A stretch of DNA of 64,000 nucleotides from Juglans regia (taxonomy: Eukaryota > Streptophyta > Magnoliopsida > Fagales > Juglandaceae), in the NCBI RefSeq assembly GCF_001411555.2, contig NC_049901.1, positions 26,160,872-26,224,871 of the forward strand, read 5' to 3'. Below the pieces are notes generated by a model. It was not told the DNA's origin. It saw nothing but the letters and a program-made list of their open reading frames with translations, and searched no databases. Of this stretch, positions 26,139-38,651 are shown piece after piece (the stretch's first letter is position 1; every line of letters starts with the position of its first letter). The position numbers and the translations under genes are program-made.

Positions 26139-27695
26139 ATGGGAACCAACAAGGAGCGTATTGAGCACTTGGAGTATGGATTGGGCGCTGTGCAAGAGGG
26201 TTTACAGAGAATGGAGGAAACCCTCAATCGACTTTCCAATGTATTGCTCACTAACCCGGATACCTCAAACCCGAGCAATCACCACCACGAAAACCCAGAT
26301 GGCGGACGGATGATCGTCTCGTCCAAATCAGCCAAGTTAGAGTTTCCACGCTTCTCTGGAGACGATCCAACGGAGTGGTTCAATCGGGTGGAACAATTTT
26401 TTGAATATCAGAATACGGCAGAGAACCAAAAAGTTCCCATGGCTGCATACCACCTTGAAGGGGAAGCCAACCAATGGTGGCAGTGGCTTCGTAGGACGTT
26501 ACGTGAAGAAGGAAATGTGATATCTTTGGAAAAATTCGAAGAGGAATTATGGGCTCGCTTCGGGCCGTCGGGATGCGAAGACTTTGATGAAGCTCTCTCA
26601 CGGATCAGGCAAACGGGAACATTGCGAGACTATCAACGGGAGTTTGAGAAGCTAGGCAATAAGGTACGTGGATGGACGCAAAAAGCTTTAATAGGGACAT
26701 TCATGGGGGGCTTGAAGGCGGAGATTTCTGATGGGATAAGGATGTTTAAGCCGCAATCCCTCAAGGAGGCCATTAATTTGGCACGAATGCGGGACGAACA
26801 GCTTGCACGCCAGCAACGGTTTGTGCGATCACCACTCACAAGAGCTCCGCCAGTCTTTCCACCAACCACCCGTGTAGCCCCTGCTAATCCTGCAACTCCA
26901 ATCCGACGTTTAACATGGGAAGAAATGCAAAAGAGAAGAGCTCAAGGTCTCTGTTTCAATTGCAATCAACGCTTCACCACTGGGCATAAATGTCAAAAAC
27001 CACAATTACTGCTCTTGGAGGGGCATACGGATAATGTCATATGCGAAGATATTACTGATCAGCAAACATTGGAGGAAGACCAAGGTGGAGAAACAGGGGA
27101 AGTACAAGAACCTGAACAAGAACCCGAGATCACGTTGCATGCTTTAACAGGTTGGTCGGGTCCCAAAACCATGCGCATAACAGTGAGAATGGGTCCTCAC
27201 GAAGTGGTGGTTCTGGTGGACATCGGCTCGACGCACAACTTCATCAGTGAACGTTTGGCGAACATGCTCAAATTACCAGTAGTACCCACGGAAGAATTTT
27301 CTGTCCGGGTGAATGGAGAAAAATTAAAATGTCAAGGGCGTTACGATCAGGTACGAGTGGAGCTGCAGGGTACCGAGTTTTATCTCACCCTTTTTTCTCT
27401 GCCATTAACAGGTTTAGATCTTGTACTTGGTGTGCAATGGCTTGAAATGCTCGGATCAGTGGTCTGTGATTGGAGGAAATTGACCATGGACTTTACTTGG
27501 CAAAACCAAGACCGCAGATTGCAAGGTGTAGACGTGCGAGCAATCCAGGAGGCAACACCGACTGAAATATCGAAAGAGCTCCGCCAAGGCCATGCTCTAT
27601 TTGCGATATACATTCAGCCAACTTTGAGCAAAGCCTCACCTGCTGCGCCAGTTGATGTTAAGCAACAAGAAATGCAGAGGATCCTTAAAGACTAA
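26139..27695 (+). pseudogene. Chromovirus gag and protease, first open part of the polyprotein
   Basis: The first ATG after the primer site is chosen, giving MGTNKERIEH. An N-terminal heptad-like helix (about residues 1-35) is followed by the capsid domain with LEFPRFSGDDPTEWFNRVEQ (about 70) and QWWQWL. A zinc knuckle CFNCNQRFTTGHKC lies near residue 271 and a retropepsin domain with VLVDIGSTHNFIS near residue 360. Gag packages the RNA and the protease cuts the polyprotein. The usual D-S/T-G protease triad reads D-I-G here, which should harm activity. The frame ends at TAA (27693) just before the RT. Homologous sequence continues in the same frame beyond it, so this is a premature stop in a normally continuous polyprotein. 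Confidence 0.92.
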
Positions 27696-29097
27696 GAGGA
27701 CGTATTCCATGAGCCCTCAAGTCTGCCACCAGTGCGTGAGGTTGAGCATTGCATTACGCTCAAGGAAGGGACCGAGCCAATCAATGTAAGACCGTATCGA
27801 TATGCACATTTTCAGAAGGAGGAAATCGAAAACAAGTGCAGGAGATGCTGAATTCCGGCATTATTCGTCCAAGTACCAGTCCGTTCTCGTCCCCCGTATT
27901 ATTGGTCAAGAAAAAAGATGGTAGTTGGCGATTTTGCACGGACTACCGCGCACTCAATACCGCCACCATTAAGGATCGATTTCCCATTCCGACGGTAGAC
28001 GACATGTTAGACGAATTACATGGCGCTTCATACTTTACCAAGCTCAACCTAAGGGCCGGATATCACCAAGTAAGAGTAAATATTTAGTAATGCGCTTCAA
28101 AACTGCATTTCGTACTCACAAAGGTCATTATGAATATTTAGTAATGCCGTTTGGTCTATGTAATGCACCCTCTACGTTCCAAGCCATTATGAACTCTATA
28201 TTTCAACCTTATCTTCGAAAGTTTATTTTAGTCTTCTTTGATGATATTCTCATATATAGCTCTACTTGGGAAAAGTATGTGACGCATGTAAAACAATCCT
28301 TGGAGATTTTGAGGCAACAACAATTTTTTGCTAAGGCCAGCAAATGTGTATTCGGCCAACAGGAGCTAGAGTATTTGGGACACATTGTTACGCCTCAAGG
28401 AGTGAAGGTCGATAATCAGAAAATTGCTGCCATGTTTGCATGGCCTACACCAACTAATATTTCTGAATTGCGTGGGTTTTTAGGCTTGACAGGATATTAC
28501 AGAAAATTTGTTCGAAGCTATGGCATCATCGCTCGACCCCTCACCAACCTCCTCAAGAAAGGGCAGTATGTATGGAGCGAGGAAGCCGAAGGAGCCTTCG
28601 TCAATCTTAAACGTGCGATGACTACCACCCCTGTTTTGGCCATGCCAAATTTTAATGAGCCATTCACTATAGAAACGGAGGCGGCAGGGGAAGGAATAGG
28701 CGCAGTCTTAACGCAACAAGGCAAACCCATTGCCTTCATGAGCCGTGCACTGGGAGTTACAAAAAAATCATGGTCCACCTACGCCAAAGAAATGCTTGCT
28801 ATTGTGGAGGCGATACGCACATGGCGACCATATTTATTGGGGAGGAAATTCTTCATCCAAACCGACCAACGCAGCTTAAAGTATTTTCTGGAACAACGTT
28901 TGGCAACACCAGAGCAGCAAAAATGGGTAGCCAAATTGCTAGGCTACGAGTATGAAATCACCTATCGCCCAGGTCGTGAAAATTCTGCTGCGGACGCCCT
29001 TTCACGCAAGCCCAACAGTCCAGTCCTCAACCACATCCATTTACCCACCGTAACTATATGGGATGAAATTCGGAAGGCGTACAAAGGAGACCCAGAC
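27696..29097 (+). pseudogene. Chromovirus reverse transcriptase and RNase H, broken
   Basis: Homology resumes at EDVFHEPSSLPPV after the stop. A one-base loss in an A run near 27828-27834 shifts the frame, and the next open piece (to 28087) carries [20 protein letters not shown] and CTDYRALN. At 28075-28095 the RT sequence is replaced by a patch with two stops. From 28090 the frame is open again: LVMPFGLCNAPSTFQ, the catalytic FFDDILIYS, then RNase H with IETEAAGEGIGAVL (canonical first Asp is Glu) and TDQRSLKYFLEQR, ENSAADALSR. It stops where the LARD entered, between RNase H and integrase. At least three independent lesions mean the element cannot make RT. Confidence 0.93.
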
Positions 29098-31803
29098 TGT
29101 AACGCCCCGACCCCGAGGGTCCGGAGAGTTAACTCATAAAACCTGATAATCAACTCTAACAAGGCTAGAGTACATCCAAATTCAAGAATTTATCCATTTT
29201 CCCAAACCTCAAATCGAACGTATATATTTCAATTAAATAAATCAAATAAACTCATCTATCCAATATTCAATCCATCAACCCAAATAAAATCAACTCTTCT
29301 TCATGTCTCAAATAACACTAGAAATAATATAACATTAACATAAGTATCCATAAACCGTCTAAATCCATTGAAGCAAACTTAAAAGAGATAATTAACCTCC
29401 AACACCAACACTAATATCATGAGATACCCAACAACAAATCAATGCTAATCTTCTCCATAGACTCTAATACTGATCTTCAACTGAGCCATCGATGTCATCT
29501 GAAATATTATGAAGATTAACGGGGTGAGTTATCAACAACTCAGCAAGCAGAGAGCATATACTAGCATGTAAACATGAGCATTTATAACATTTGATAAGCC
29601 GAACAAAACATTTACTTTCAGAATGCATAAATAAAACTTATACAAAAACATTAGAGCAAAATTTTCAAAAAAATAAACTTATTCCAAAAATAGAATCCGT
29701 TGGCATTTCTAAACTGAAACATTATAATCTTATCTTCATTTAATATCACATCGGGACAATACCATGTTTAACCCCCGTGATAGGGTTATAAACCACCATT
29801 ATACCCGTGGCTAGGCCATATTCCATGTTTCACCCCCGTGGTAGGGTTATAAACCACCATTATACCCGTGACTGGGCCATTTTCCATGTTTCACCCCCGT
29901 GGTAGGGTTATAAACCACCATTATACCCGAGGCTGGGCCTTAACAGAAACAGAACGGATTTCATCGAAAATCCGATTACAAACATATACAAAATCAGAAC
30001 TTCATGCCAAGGTTTTCAGATGACACATCATATCAAAACAAAACACTGAAAGGCTTCAGATCATTTCACATGTTCGAGATAAACATAAACAAAATATTCT
30101 CATTTGTTCATAACAAAACTTTTAGAATTCCTTATTCGCTCTTTTACATAGTTCAGAAATAAAGTGCACAAAACTAGCTCATGTCTACACCAGTCATGAC
30201 AGAAAACACTTTCTCTTATATTGAATTTATGCATATGCAGAATAAACATCTGAGGTTGTTTTCAGCTCATTTGTTTTCAAAAACAAACACGTTTATTTTC
30301 AAAGTCAACCTCATTTTATTTCTTTAATGCAAAACTAGTATATGAACCCCGCTTACCTGGGCAACTTAGCTTTTCAAAATTTTCCTCAAAAATGTCGAGT
30401 CGAAAATAAATCGTCACCTATAAAAAAAATAATCACATAATTTCTGTAAGTTTTCAATCAATCATGGATTTCGATAGTTAATCCTAAACTTCTAAAATAA
30501 CCTATTTTAATATCTCAAAACTTAAAACCCTCATAATCCCAAAATATATCATCACTTCCTAAAAATCTCCAATATTCACCATGACCATCTTCAAACTTAA
30601 AACACCAATATTCAAACCCAAATCAGCCAACAAATTTCATAGCATAAACCAATCTCACACAAACAACTCCATCAAATCCAACCGACCCCCTTCTTCCTCA
30701 GACTCAGTCCGGCACAACCAACAAATTCACAGTAAATTTGAATTAGCGCAGAAATACATTTAAATCTCAAAAGTTCTTTGGGAAAAATACTTACAATGCT
30801 ATAATATAATTTTTGAAAGATCACGGAGGTGCTGGAAGCGGCAACGTAGCAACAAAACAGTGCGAAATGCACTGTGGCCGTGGCTCTCAGAAACCCACTT
30901 TTGAACGGGTGTAAACGAAGACCCGAGATTGATAGGGTAGGACCTAGGGATGTCGGTGAAGCTAGTGGTGGTGGTGGTTGGTTGTGGGTGGCGGCGTGGG
31001 CGGCGGTTGAAGGCCAAAAAGCACGAATCGGAGATGGAGATAGATGGGCTTTACCGGTGACAGATCGGAGCCAAGGATGGGTGCATTAGGTTGCTAGGAG
31101 GTCGTTGATGAAGTGGTGAAGAGATAGTGGCCGATGGCGGCGTGACGGCGGCGCACGAGCACAAGGAACGCCGCGGCATAGTGTTGCGCGTGGGGGCAAA
31201 CGGCGAAGCGAGAGGGGCTGGGATTGGAGGGAGGTGGTCGCCGGAGGGTGGGGAAGGTCGTGGGCTGGGCGGTGTCGCCGGAAGGAGGCGCATGGCGGCG
31301 GGCTGGGGGAGAGAAGGATCGGACGAAGAAAGAGAGAGGGCTGGGTCGCGCGAGGAAGCCGTTCCGGAAAAGGAAAAGAAAAAAAAAGAAAGAAGAAAAA
31401 CGAGGAAAGAGAAAAAAGAAAGTGGAAAAGAAAAAATGAAGGAAAAATAAATGAGATCTAAATCTCACAACTTAGGTCACAAAATTCCAACGAAAATTAT
31501 TTTAACACAACAGTTTTAAATAAAATAAACTTAAACACAGTGACTAAGTAAAATAAAATAATTAAATCCAACAGTACAATAATTTTAAAACCCACAAACT
31601 AATTTAAATTAAGAGAAATTTAATTGCATAACAATTATTAATATTAAGGAAACATGTGAAATTTAATTTTCACAAATTAAAATCATAAAAAAAAAACCCA
31701 ATAAAATCTGAAAATTTAAAACAAGCTAATCAAATTTTAAATTAATAACAAATAATCCTTCAATTAAAAAAAATACACTAAAAAAAAAATACGGGGTGTT
31801 ACA
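29098..31803 (-). repeat. LARD copy 2, LTR 1
   Basis: A full-length LTR of 2706 bases. It differs from LTR 2 at few positions, for example GTGATAGGG against GTGGTAGGG in the 62-bp repeat and CGCGAGGAAGCC against CGCGCGGGAGCC. It carries the minus ORF of 124 codons (31094-31468) that is also in LTR 2. Confidence 0.92.
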
Positions 31804-33746
31804 TCCTCCCCCCCTTAAAAAAAATTTCGTCCTCGAAATTTGAAAGGTCAAACATGACGTTAAAGCAGGATAGAAGATACAACCCAAAACACGCTAAACC
31901 TTCCATAGGCAATTCTATCATACTCGTACTAGTCCCCCAGTGGCACAACACGTCCTGTATTCCTAGGGTGGCTATGATATCCAAAATCTCATTTTCCACA
32001 AGAGTCTTAATACAACATCCAATGAATCCCAAAGATTATTAGCTTTATTCGATAATCTATATTAACCCCAATTGACTCCTATGGTATAACTTCCAAATCT
32101 TCATTGTATTCTACCTTTGGTAACTTAATGGTCACTTCCAAAGTTAATCATCAATAACATAATTGGTACAACTGAGCGATTAGTCTCCAACTATAAGTAT
32201 CGTCCCAAAAATCCAAGTCACAACTAATTTCTCAAAATCAACACAAAATTTGAACTCCTAATTACAACCAAAATATCACACTTCTACTGCGCACTCTGAT
32301 AATTTGCCACATGCATAAAATTTATGTCCTCATAAAAACAACAACATCGAGTACATGGTAGCGCCATACCTAATGACCAGAAAACTCTTATCACATTTTG
32401 ATAGAAAAAAATGCTTGATCTCCCAAAACCATGAATTATTACACTTTTTTTTTTTTCCTCAAAAATCACCAAGAATGCCTTCTTGAATCTACACCAACTA
32501 TGATCCTTAAATTTGATATGGATCAAATCCCAAAACTTGCCACTAAAACCTCGAACTAATAACAATTATTATCCAAATTGGACCAATATCTTCAATCCTC
32601 AAAGAAATAATCCCCTTAACAATTCTTATATCAATAACTCAACTTCGATCAATCCCATAATAATGGTCACATACTATCCAATCTCCAAAATAAATCAAGC
32701 TAACACACCAAGCCTGCAGAAATAAAAAATTCCAATCTCATTATAAATCAGTCCTTCAAATTGCAATTCTAAAACCTTAAAACTTTACATTATATAAGAA
32801 TCACTTTCTGAGATCTGTAAAATTAACAAACTTATATCCAATAATAAAACTATCAACTCCCGAAGCTTTCAAAATCTATAACATTAAATGATAACAAATC
32901 ATTTCTTAAAGTCTGCAAAACCTTAAACCTTTGGTGAAATTCTCGTAAATCTACCCTTAAAAGTTTGTTGAACTTACAACCTACTATTCTAAAGCCTCAT
33001 GTCAAATCTCCACGAAATCTAAAACCTCAATTATCCTACTCCCCAAAGAGATCACCCAAACCAAACCACCGTTCCCTTCATGCCTCAAGATTACAAAAGC
33101 AAACCAAGTCGATAAAAGTTCAAACCTACTACACTAAATATTTATACCTAATAATAGCATTCTTAGTCATACCATCTTCCTGCCATAACTTAATCTTTAA
33201 CCCACTTTTCAGCTTCGAACGAAACGAACAAAATAAAGTAAACAAATAAATAAAATAACATAATTCCAATTCAAATAAAATAAAATCAAACAAAACCAAA
33301 TAAATTCAAGTTAAATAAAAATAATAATTTCCAATTAAACCTTTAAACTTTTCTGGTACTGCACACATGGTTTTACCCATTCTTAGTCATATCATTAATC
33401 AGCACATATAGTCATTCCTACCATCTATATTGTAAACCCGACATCGCTCTAAACTCTCTTTCGTCTTTAGAAATCTAACCTCAAAAATCTAAACCTTAAA
33501 TTAATCTTATAAAGATTATCTCCTATCGTCCACCAAGTAAGCTTGTCGGATCTAAAATCCCTAAACCTCAAAATCTCGAAACTCAATCATAAAGTCTGTA
33601 AAATCTAAACCTCAAATATCCACATAATCATCTCTTATTCTTTAAAATTCTACACCTCAAATCTGAAGTTTCTTCTTAAACCCAAAGATATCTAAACCTC
33701 CAAGGTTTATAGTATGCAGAATCTCTAACCTGGCTCTGATACCATC
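31804..33746 (-). other. LARD copy 2, internal domain 1, non-coding
   Basis: Starts at TCCTCCCCCCCCTTAAAAA, the polypurine tract on the minus strand, and ends at the primer site. It is AT-rich and homologous to 18684-20604. The only repeated frame is the small minus ORF 31799-32032 (77 codons) that reads into the polypurine tract. No retroviral-type domain is found. Confidence 0.85.
33727..33744 (-). other. Primer binding site, LARD copy 2
   Basis: On the minus strand it reads TGGTATCAGAGCCAGGTT, an exact match to the plant initiator tRNA-Met primer site. It starts two bases from the LTR end. Confidence 0.92.
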
Positions 33747-36451
33747 TGTAACGCCCCGACCCCGAGGGTCCGGAGAGTTAACTCATAAAACCTGATAATC
33801 AACTCTAACAAGGCTAGAGTACATCCAAATTCAAGAATTTATCCATTTTCCCAAACCTCAAATCGAACGTATATACTTCAATTAAATAAATCAAATAAAC
33901 TCATCTATCCAATATTCAATCCATCAACCCAAATAAAATCAACTCTTCTTCATGTCTCAAATAACACTAGAAATAATATAACATTAACATAAGTATCCAT
34001 AAACCGTCTAAATCCATTGAAGCAAACTTAAGAGAGATAATTAACCTCCAACACCAACACTAATATCATGAGATACCCAACAACAAATCAATGCTAATCT
34101 TCTCCATAGACTCTAATACTGATCTTCAACTGAGCCATCGATGTCATCTGAAATATTATGAAGATTAACGGGGTGAGTTATCAACAACTCAGCAAGCAGA
34201 GAGCATATACTAGCATGTAAACATGAGCATTTATAACATTTGATAAGCCGAACAAAACATTTACTTTCAGAATGCAGAAACAAAACTTATACAAAAACAT
34301 TAGAGCGAAATTTTCAAAAAAATAAACTTATTCCAAAAATAGAATCCGTTGGCATTTCTAAACTGAAACATTATAATCTTATCTTCATTTAATATCACAT
34401 CGGGACAATACCATGTTTAACCCCCGTGGTAGGGTTATAAACCACCATTATACCCGTGGCTGGGCCATATTTCATGTTTCACCCCCGTGGTAGGGTTATA
34501 AACCACCATTATACCCGTGGCTGGGCCGTATACCATGTTTCACCCCCGTGGTAGGGTTATAAACCACCATTATACCCGTGGCTGGGCCTTAACAGAAACA
34601 GAACGGATTTCATCGAAAATCCGATTACAATCATATACAGAACCAGAACTTCATGCCAAGGTTTTCAGATGACACATCATATCAAAACAAAACACTGAAA
34701 GGTTTCAGATCATTTCACATGTTCGAGATAAACATAAACAAAATATTCTCATTTGTTCATAACAAAACTTTTAGAATTCCTTATTCGCTCTTTTACATAG
34801 TTCAGAAATAAAGTGCACAAAACTAGCTCATGTCTACACCAGTCATGACAGAAAACATTTTCTCTTATATTGAATTTATGCATATGCAGAATAAACATCT
34901 GAGGTTGTTTTCAGCTCATTTGTTTTCAAAAACAAACACGTTTATTTTCAAAGTCAACCTCATTTTATTTCTTTAATGCAAAACTAGTATATGAACCCCG
35001 CTTACCTGGGCAACTTAGCTTTTCAAAATTTTCCTCAAAAATGTCGAGTCGAAAATAAATCGTCACCTATAAAAAAAATAATCACATAATTTCTGTAAGT
35101 TTTCAATCAATCATGGATTTCGATAGTTAATCCTAAACTTCTAAAATAACCTATTTTAATATCTCAAAACTTAAAACCCTCATAATCCCAAAATATATCA
35201 TCACTTCCTAAAAATCTCCAATATTCACCATGACCATCTTCAAACTTAAAACACCAATATTCAAACCCAAATCAGCCAACAAATTTCATAGCATAAACCA
35301 ATCTCACACAAACAACTCCATCAAATCCAACCGACCCCCTTCTTCCTCAGACTCAGTCCGGCACAACCAACAAATTCACAGTAAATTTGAATTAGCGCAG
35401 AAATACATTTAAATCTCAAAAGTTCTTTGGGAAAAATACTTACAATGCTATAATATAATTTTTGAAAGATCACGGAGGTGCTGGAAGCGGCAACGTAGCA
35501 ACAAAACAGTGCGAAATGCACTGTGGCCGTGGCTCTCAGAAACCCACTTTTGAACGGGTGTAAACGAAGACCCGAGATTGATAGGGTAGGACCTAGGGAT
35601 GTCGGTGAAGCTAGTGGTGGTGGTGGTTGGTTGTGGGTGGCGGCGTGGGCGGCGGTTGAAGGCCAAAAAGCACGAATCGGAGATGGAGATAGATGGGCTT
35701 TACCGGTGACAGATCGGAGCCAAGGATGGGTGCATTAGGTTGCTAGGAGGTCGTTGATGAAGTGGTGAAGAGATAGTGGCCGATGGCGGCGTGACGGCGG
35801 CGCACGAGCACAAGGAACGCCGCGGCATAGTGTTGCGCGTGGGGGCAAACGGCGAAGCGAGAGGGGCTGGGATTGGAGGGAGGTGGTCGCCGGAGGGTGG
35901 GGAAGGTCGTGGGCTGGGCGGTGTCGCCGGAAGGAGGCGCATGGCGGCGGGCTGGGGGAGAGAAGGATCGGACGAAGAAAGAGAGAGGGCTGGGTCGCGC
36001 GCGGGAGCCGTTCCGGAAAAGGAAAAGAAAAAAAAAGAAAGAAGAAAAACGAGGAAAGAGAAAAAAGAAAGTGGAAAAGAAAAAATGAAGGAAAAATAAA
36101 TGAGGTCTAAATCTCACAACTTAGGTCACAAAATTCCAACGAAAATTATTTTAACACAACAGTTTTAAATAAAATAAATTTAAACACAGTGACTAAGTAA
36201 AATAAAATAATTAAATCCAACAGTACAATAATTTTAAAACCCACAAACTAATTTAAATTAAGAGAAATTTAATTGCATAACAATTATTAATATTAAGGAA
36301 ACATGTCAAATTTAATTTTCACAAATTAAAATCATAAAAAAAAAACCCAATAAAATCTGAAAATTTAAAACAAGCTAATCAAATTTTAAATTAATAACAA
36401 ATAATCGTTCAATTAAAAAAAATACACTAAAAAAAAATACGGGGTGTTACA
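33747..36451 (-). repeat. LARD copy 2, LTR 2
   Basis: A full-length LTR of 2705 bases, nearly identical to LTR 1. It is preceded by a primer site and followed by a second polypurine tract, so it serves as 5' LTR of one unit and 3' LTR of the other. Confidence 0.92.
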
Positions 36452-37018
36452 TCCTCCACCCCTTAAAAAAAATTTCGTCCTCGAAATTTGAAAGGTCAAA
36501 CATGACGTTAAAGCAGGAGAGAAGATACAACCCAAAACACGCTAAACCTTCCATAGGCAATTCTATCATACTCGTACTAGTCTCCCAGTGGCACAACACG
36601 TCCAGTATTCCTAGGGTGGCTATGATATCCAAAATCTCATTTTCCACAAGAGTCTTAATACAACATCCAATGAATCCCAAAGATTAATAGCTCTATTCGA
36701 TAATCTATATTAACCCCAATTGACTCTTATGGTATAACTTCCAAATCTTCATTGTATTCTACCTTTGGTAACTTAATGGTCACTTCCAAAGTTAATCATC
36801 AATAACATAATTGGTACAACTGAGCGATTAGTCTCCAACTATAAGTATCGTCCCAAAAATCCAAGTCACAACTAATTTCTCAAAATCAACACAAAATTTG
36901 AACTCCTAATTACAACCAAAATATCACACTTCTGCTGCGCACTCTGATAATTTGCCACATGCATAAAATTTATGTCCTCATAAAAACAACAACATCGAGT
37001 ACATGGTAGCTCCATACA
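36452..37018 (-). other. LARD copy 2, internal domain 2, truncated
   Basis: It repeats the first ~565 bases of internal domain 1, including the polypurine tract and the 77-codon minus ORF (36447-36680). It breaks at GTAGCTCCATAC. It differs from internal domain 1 at several bases (for example CAGGAGAGAAG against CAGGATAGAAG), so it is not a very recent duplication. Confidence 0.85.
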
Positions 37019-37176
37019 TGGAAACATGTCAAATTTAATTTTCACAAATTAAAGTCCTAAAAAAAAAAACCCAATAAAATCTGAAAATTTAAAACAAGCT
37101 AATCAAATTTTAAATTAGTAACAAATAATCCTTCAATTAAAAAAAATACACTAAAAAAAAAATACGGGGTGTTACA
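37019..37176 (-). repeat. LARD copy 2, LTR 3 remnant
   Basis: It corresponds to the last 158 bases of LTR 2, from GGAAACATGTCAAATTT to GGGGTGTTACA. It joins internal domain 2 without the missing 1.4 kb of internal and 2.5 kb of LTR. The junction shows little or no homology (CATAC next to ATGGAAAC), suggesting end joining. Confidence 0.88.
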
Positions 37177-37181
37177 CATAC

Positions 37182-38651
37182 ATCCAGGCAATCACGCAAG
37201 TGACCCAGAATCAAAACGAAGGGCCCTATACACAACGCCAGGGGTTACTTTTCTTCAAAGGCAGGGTACTCATTCCTTCCCAAGGAGAATTACGGAAGCA
37301 GTTGCTACACGAGGCTCATGACACAAAGATCGGAGGGCATTCAGGCGTATTGCGGACTTTCAAACGCTTGGCAAATCAATTTTACTGGCCGAAAATGTAT
37401 CAAGCTGTAACCGAATATGTTAAGCACTGTGAAGTATGCCAGAGGATGAAAACCGAGACACTCTCACCTGCGGGACTTCTCCAACCGTTGCCCATTCCTT
37501 GCCAAGTTTGGGATGATATCACTCTTGACTTCATTGAAGGATTACCCAAGTCCAACGGCAAAGATACTATACTGGTGGTAGTGGACAGGTTAAGCAAAGC
37601 TGCACACTTCCTAACTTTAGCTCATCCATTTACGGCTAAAGGTGTGGCTGAAAAATTTGTGGAAGGAGTTATCAAGCTGCATGGCTTGCCAAAATCGATC
37701 ATTAGTGATCGTGACCCGGTTTTCATTAGCAGGTTTTGGCAGGAATTTTTTCACATGTCAGGCACAAAATTACAACTTAGCTCCGCTTATCATCCGCAAA
37801 CCGACAGACAAACGGAAGTCGTTAACCGCTGTGTAGAGCAATATCTTAGGTGCTTTGTGCATCAATGGCCGCGCAAATGGAGTGCCTATCTACCTTGGGC
37901 TGAGTTATGGTATAATACAACGTATCATGCCTCAATAGGGATGACGCCGTTTCAACCTTTATACGGACGGCCACCTCCCACAATTCCACTTTATCCTACT
38001 GGTCACTCTTCCGTCCACGAAATTGATGAGCAGCTAAAAAACAGAGATGAGTTATTAAAGCAACTCAAAACTCATCTAGAAACCTCCATCAATCGTATGA
38101 AACAAACCGCTGATCATAAGAGGAGGGATGTCACTTTTGAAGTCGGTGACATGGTATTCTTGAAGCTGCATCCCTATCGACAACAGACAGTTTTTAAACG
38201 TGCCCACCAAAAGCTTGCCAGTAAGTTTTATGGGCCGTATCGGGTGCTACAAAAAATAGGGGCCGTTGCTTACAAGCTGCAGTTGCCAACCGAAGCCCGC
38301 ATTCATCCAGTTTTTCACATTTCCCTCTTAAAGAAATTTCTGGGCGAACATACACTGCCTTCTACAGAGTTACCGCCTATAGATGATGAAGGAACAATCA
38401 TACTTGAGCCGCAACGCATCCTGGATACCCGCTGGGTCAAACAAGGCAAAAAGTTTGAAGAAGAACACTTGGTTCAATGGAAAAACTTGCCAGCTGAAGA
38501 AGCCACATGGGAGAGGGCTCAATCATTGATGGAGCAATTTCCAAATGTGGACCTTGCGGACAAGCGTCCACCCAGTGGGGGAAGTATTGATACACCACGG
38601 CGTTCAGCTAGAGGACTCAAACCAAATCCCAAATATTTGGGAGGAGGTTAG
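37182..38651 (+). pseudogene. Chromovirus integrase and chromodomain, second part of polyprotein
   Basis: This frame is open throughout but has lost its upstream RT to the LARD. The order is the zinc-binding HHCC domain (HEAHDTKIGGHSG ... HCEVCQ), the catalytic core with DFIEGLPK (first Asp), IISDRDPVF (second Asp) and the Glu in QTEVVNR, the GPY/F module FYGPYRVLQKIG, then a C-terminal chromodomain (about ILEPQRILDTRW to ATWERAQSLM). Integrase inserts the cDNA and the chromodomain is known to guide chromoviruses to marked chromatin. The last 20 codons lie inside the 3' LTR. The LTR start is therefore coding in the polyprotein. Confidence 0.95.
38574..38587 (+). other. Polypurine tract of the chromovirus
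   Basis: AGTGGGGGAAGTAT lies immediately before the 3' LTR and inside the polyprotein frame. It primes plus-strand synthesis. Confidence 0.8.

Larger units (their letters stand above)
29098..37176 (-). mobile_element. LARD copy 2, three-LTR element nested in the chromovirus pol
   Basis: The order along the plus strand is LTR (29098-31803), internal (31804-33746), LTR (33747-36451), truncated internal (36452-37018) and the last 158 bases of a third LTR (37019-37176). Outer ends are TGTAACGCCCCG and CGGGGTGTTACA, which are also inverted copies of each other. The flanking 5-mers CAGAC (29093-29097) and CATAC (37177-37181) differ at one base. Removing one copy restores the pol frame, so they are a target duplication around the whole array. 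The element is non-coding and minus-oriented. Confidence 0.92.

Noticed and set aside
29098..37176. MULE or other DNA transposon, suggested by the inverted TGTAAC...GTTACA ends
   Set aside because: A tRNA-Met primer site, polypurine tracts, repeated 2.7-kb LTRs and a 5-bp duplication show an LTR retrotransposon. A 9-bp duplication typical of MULEs is absent.
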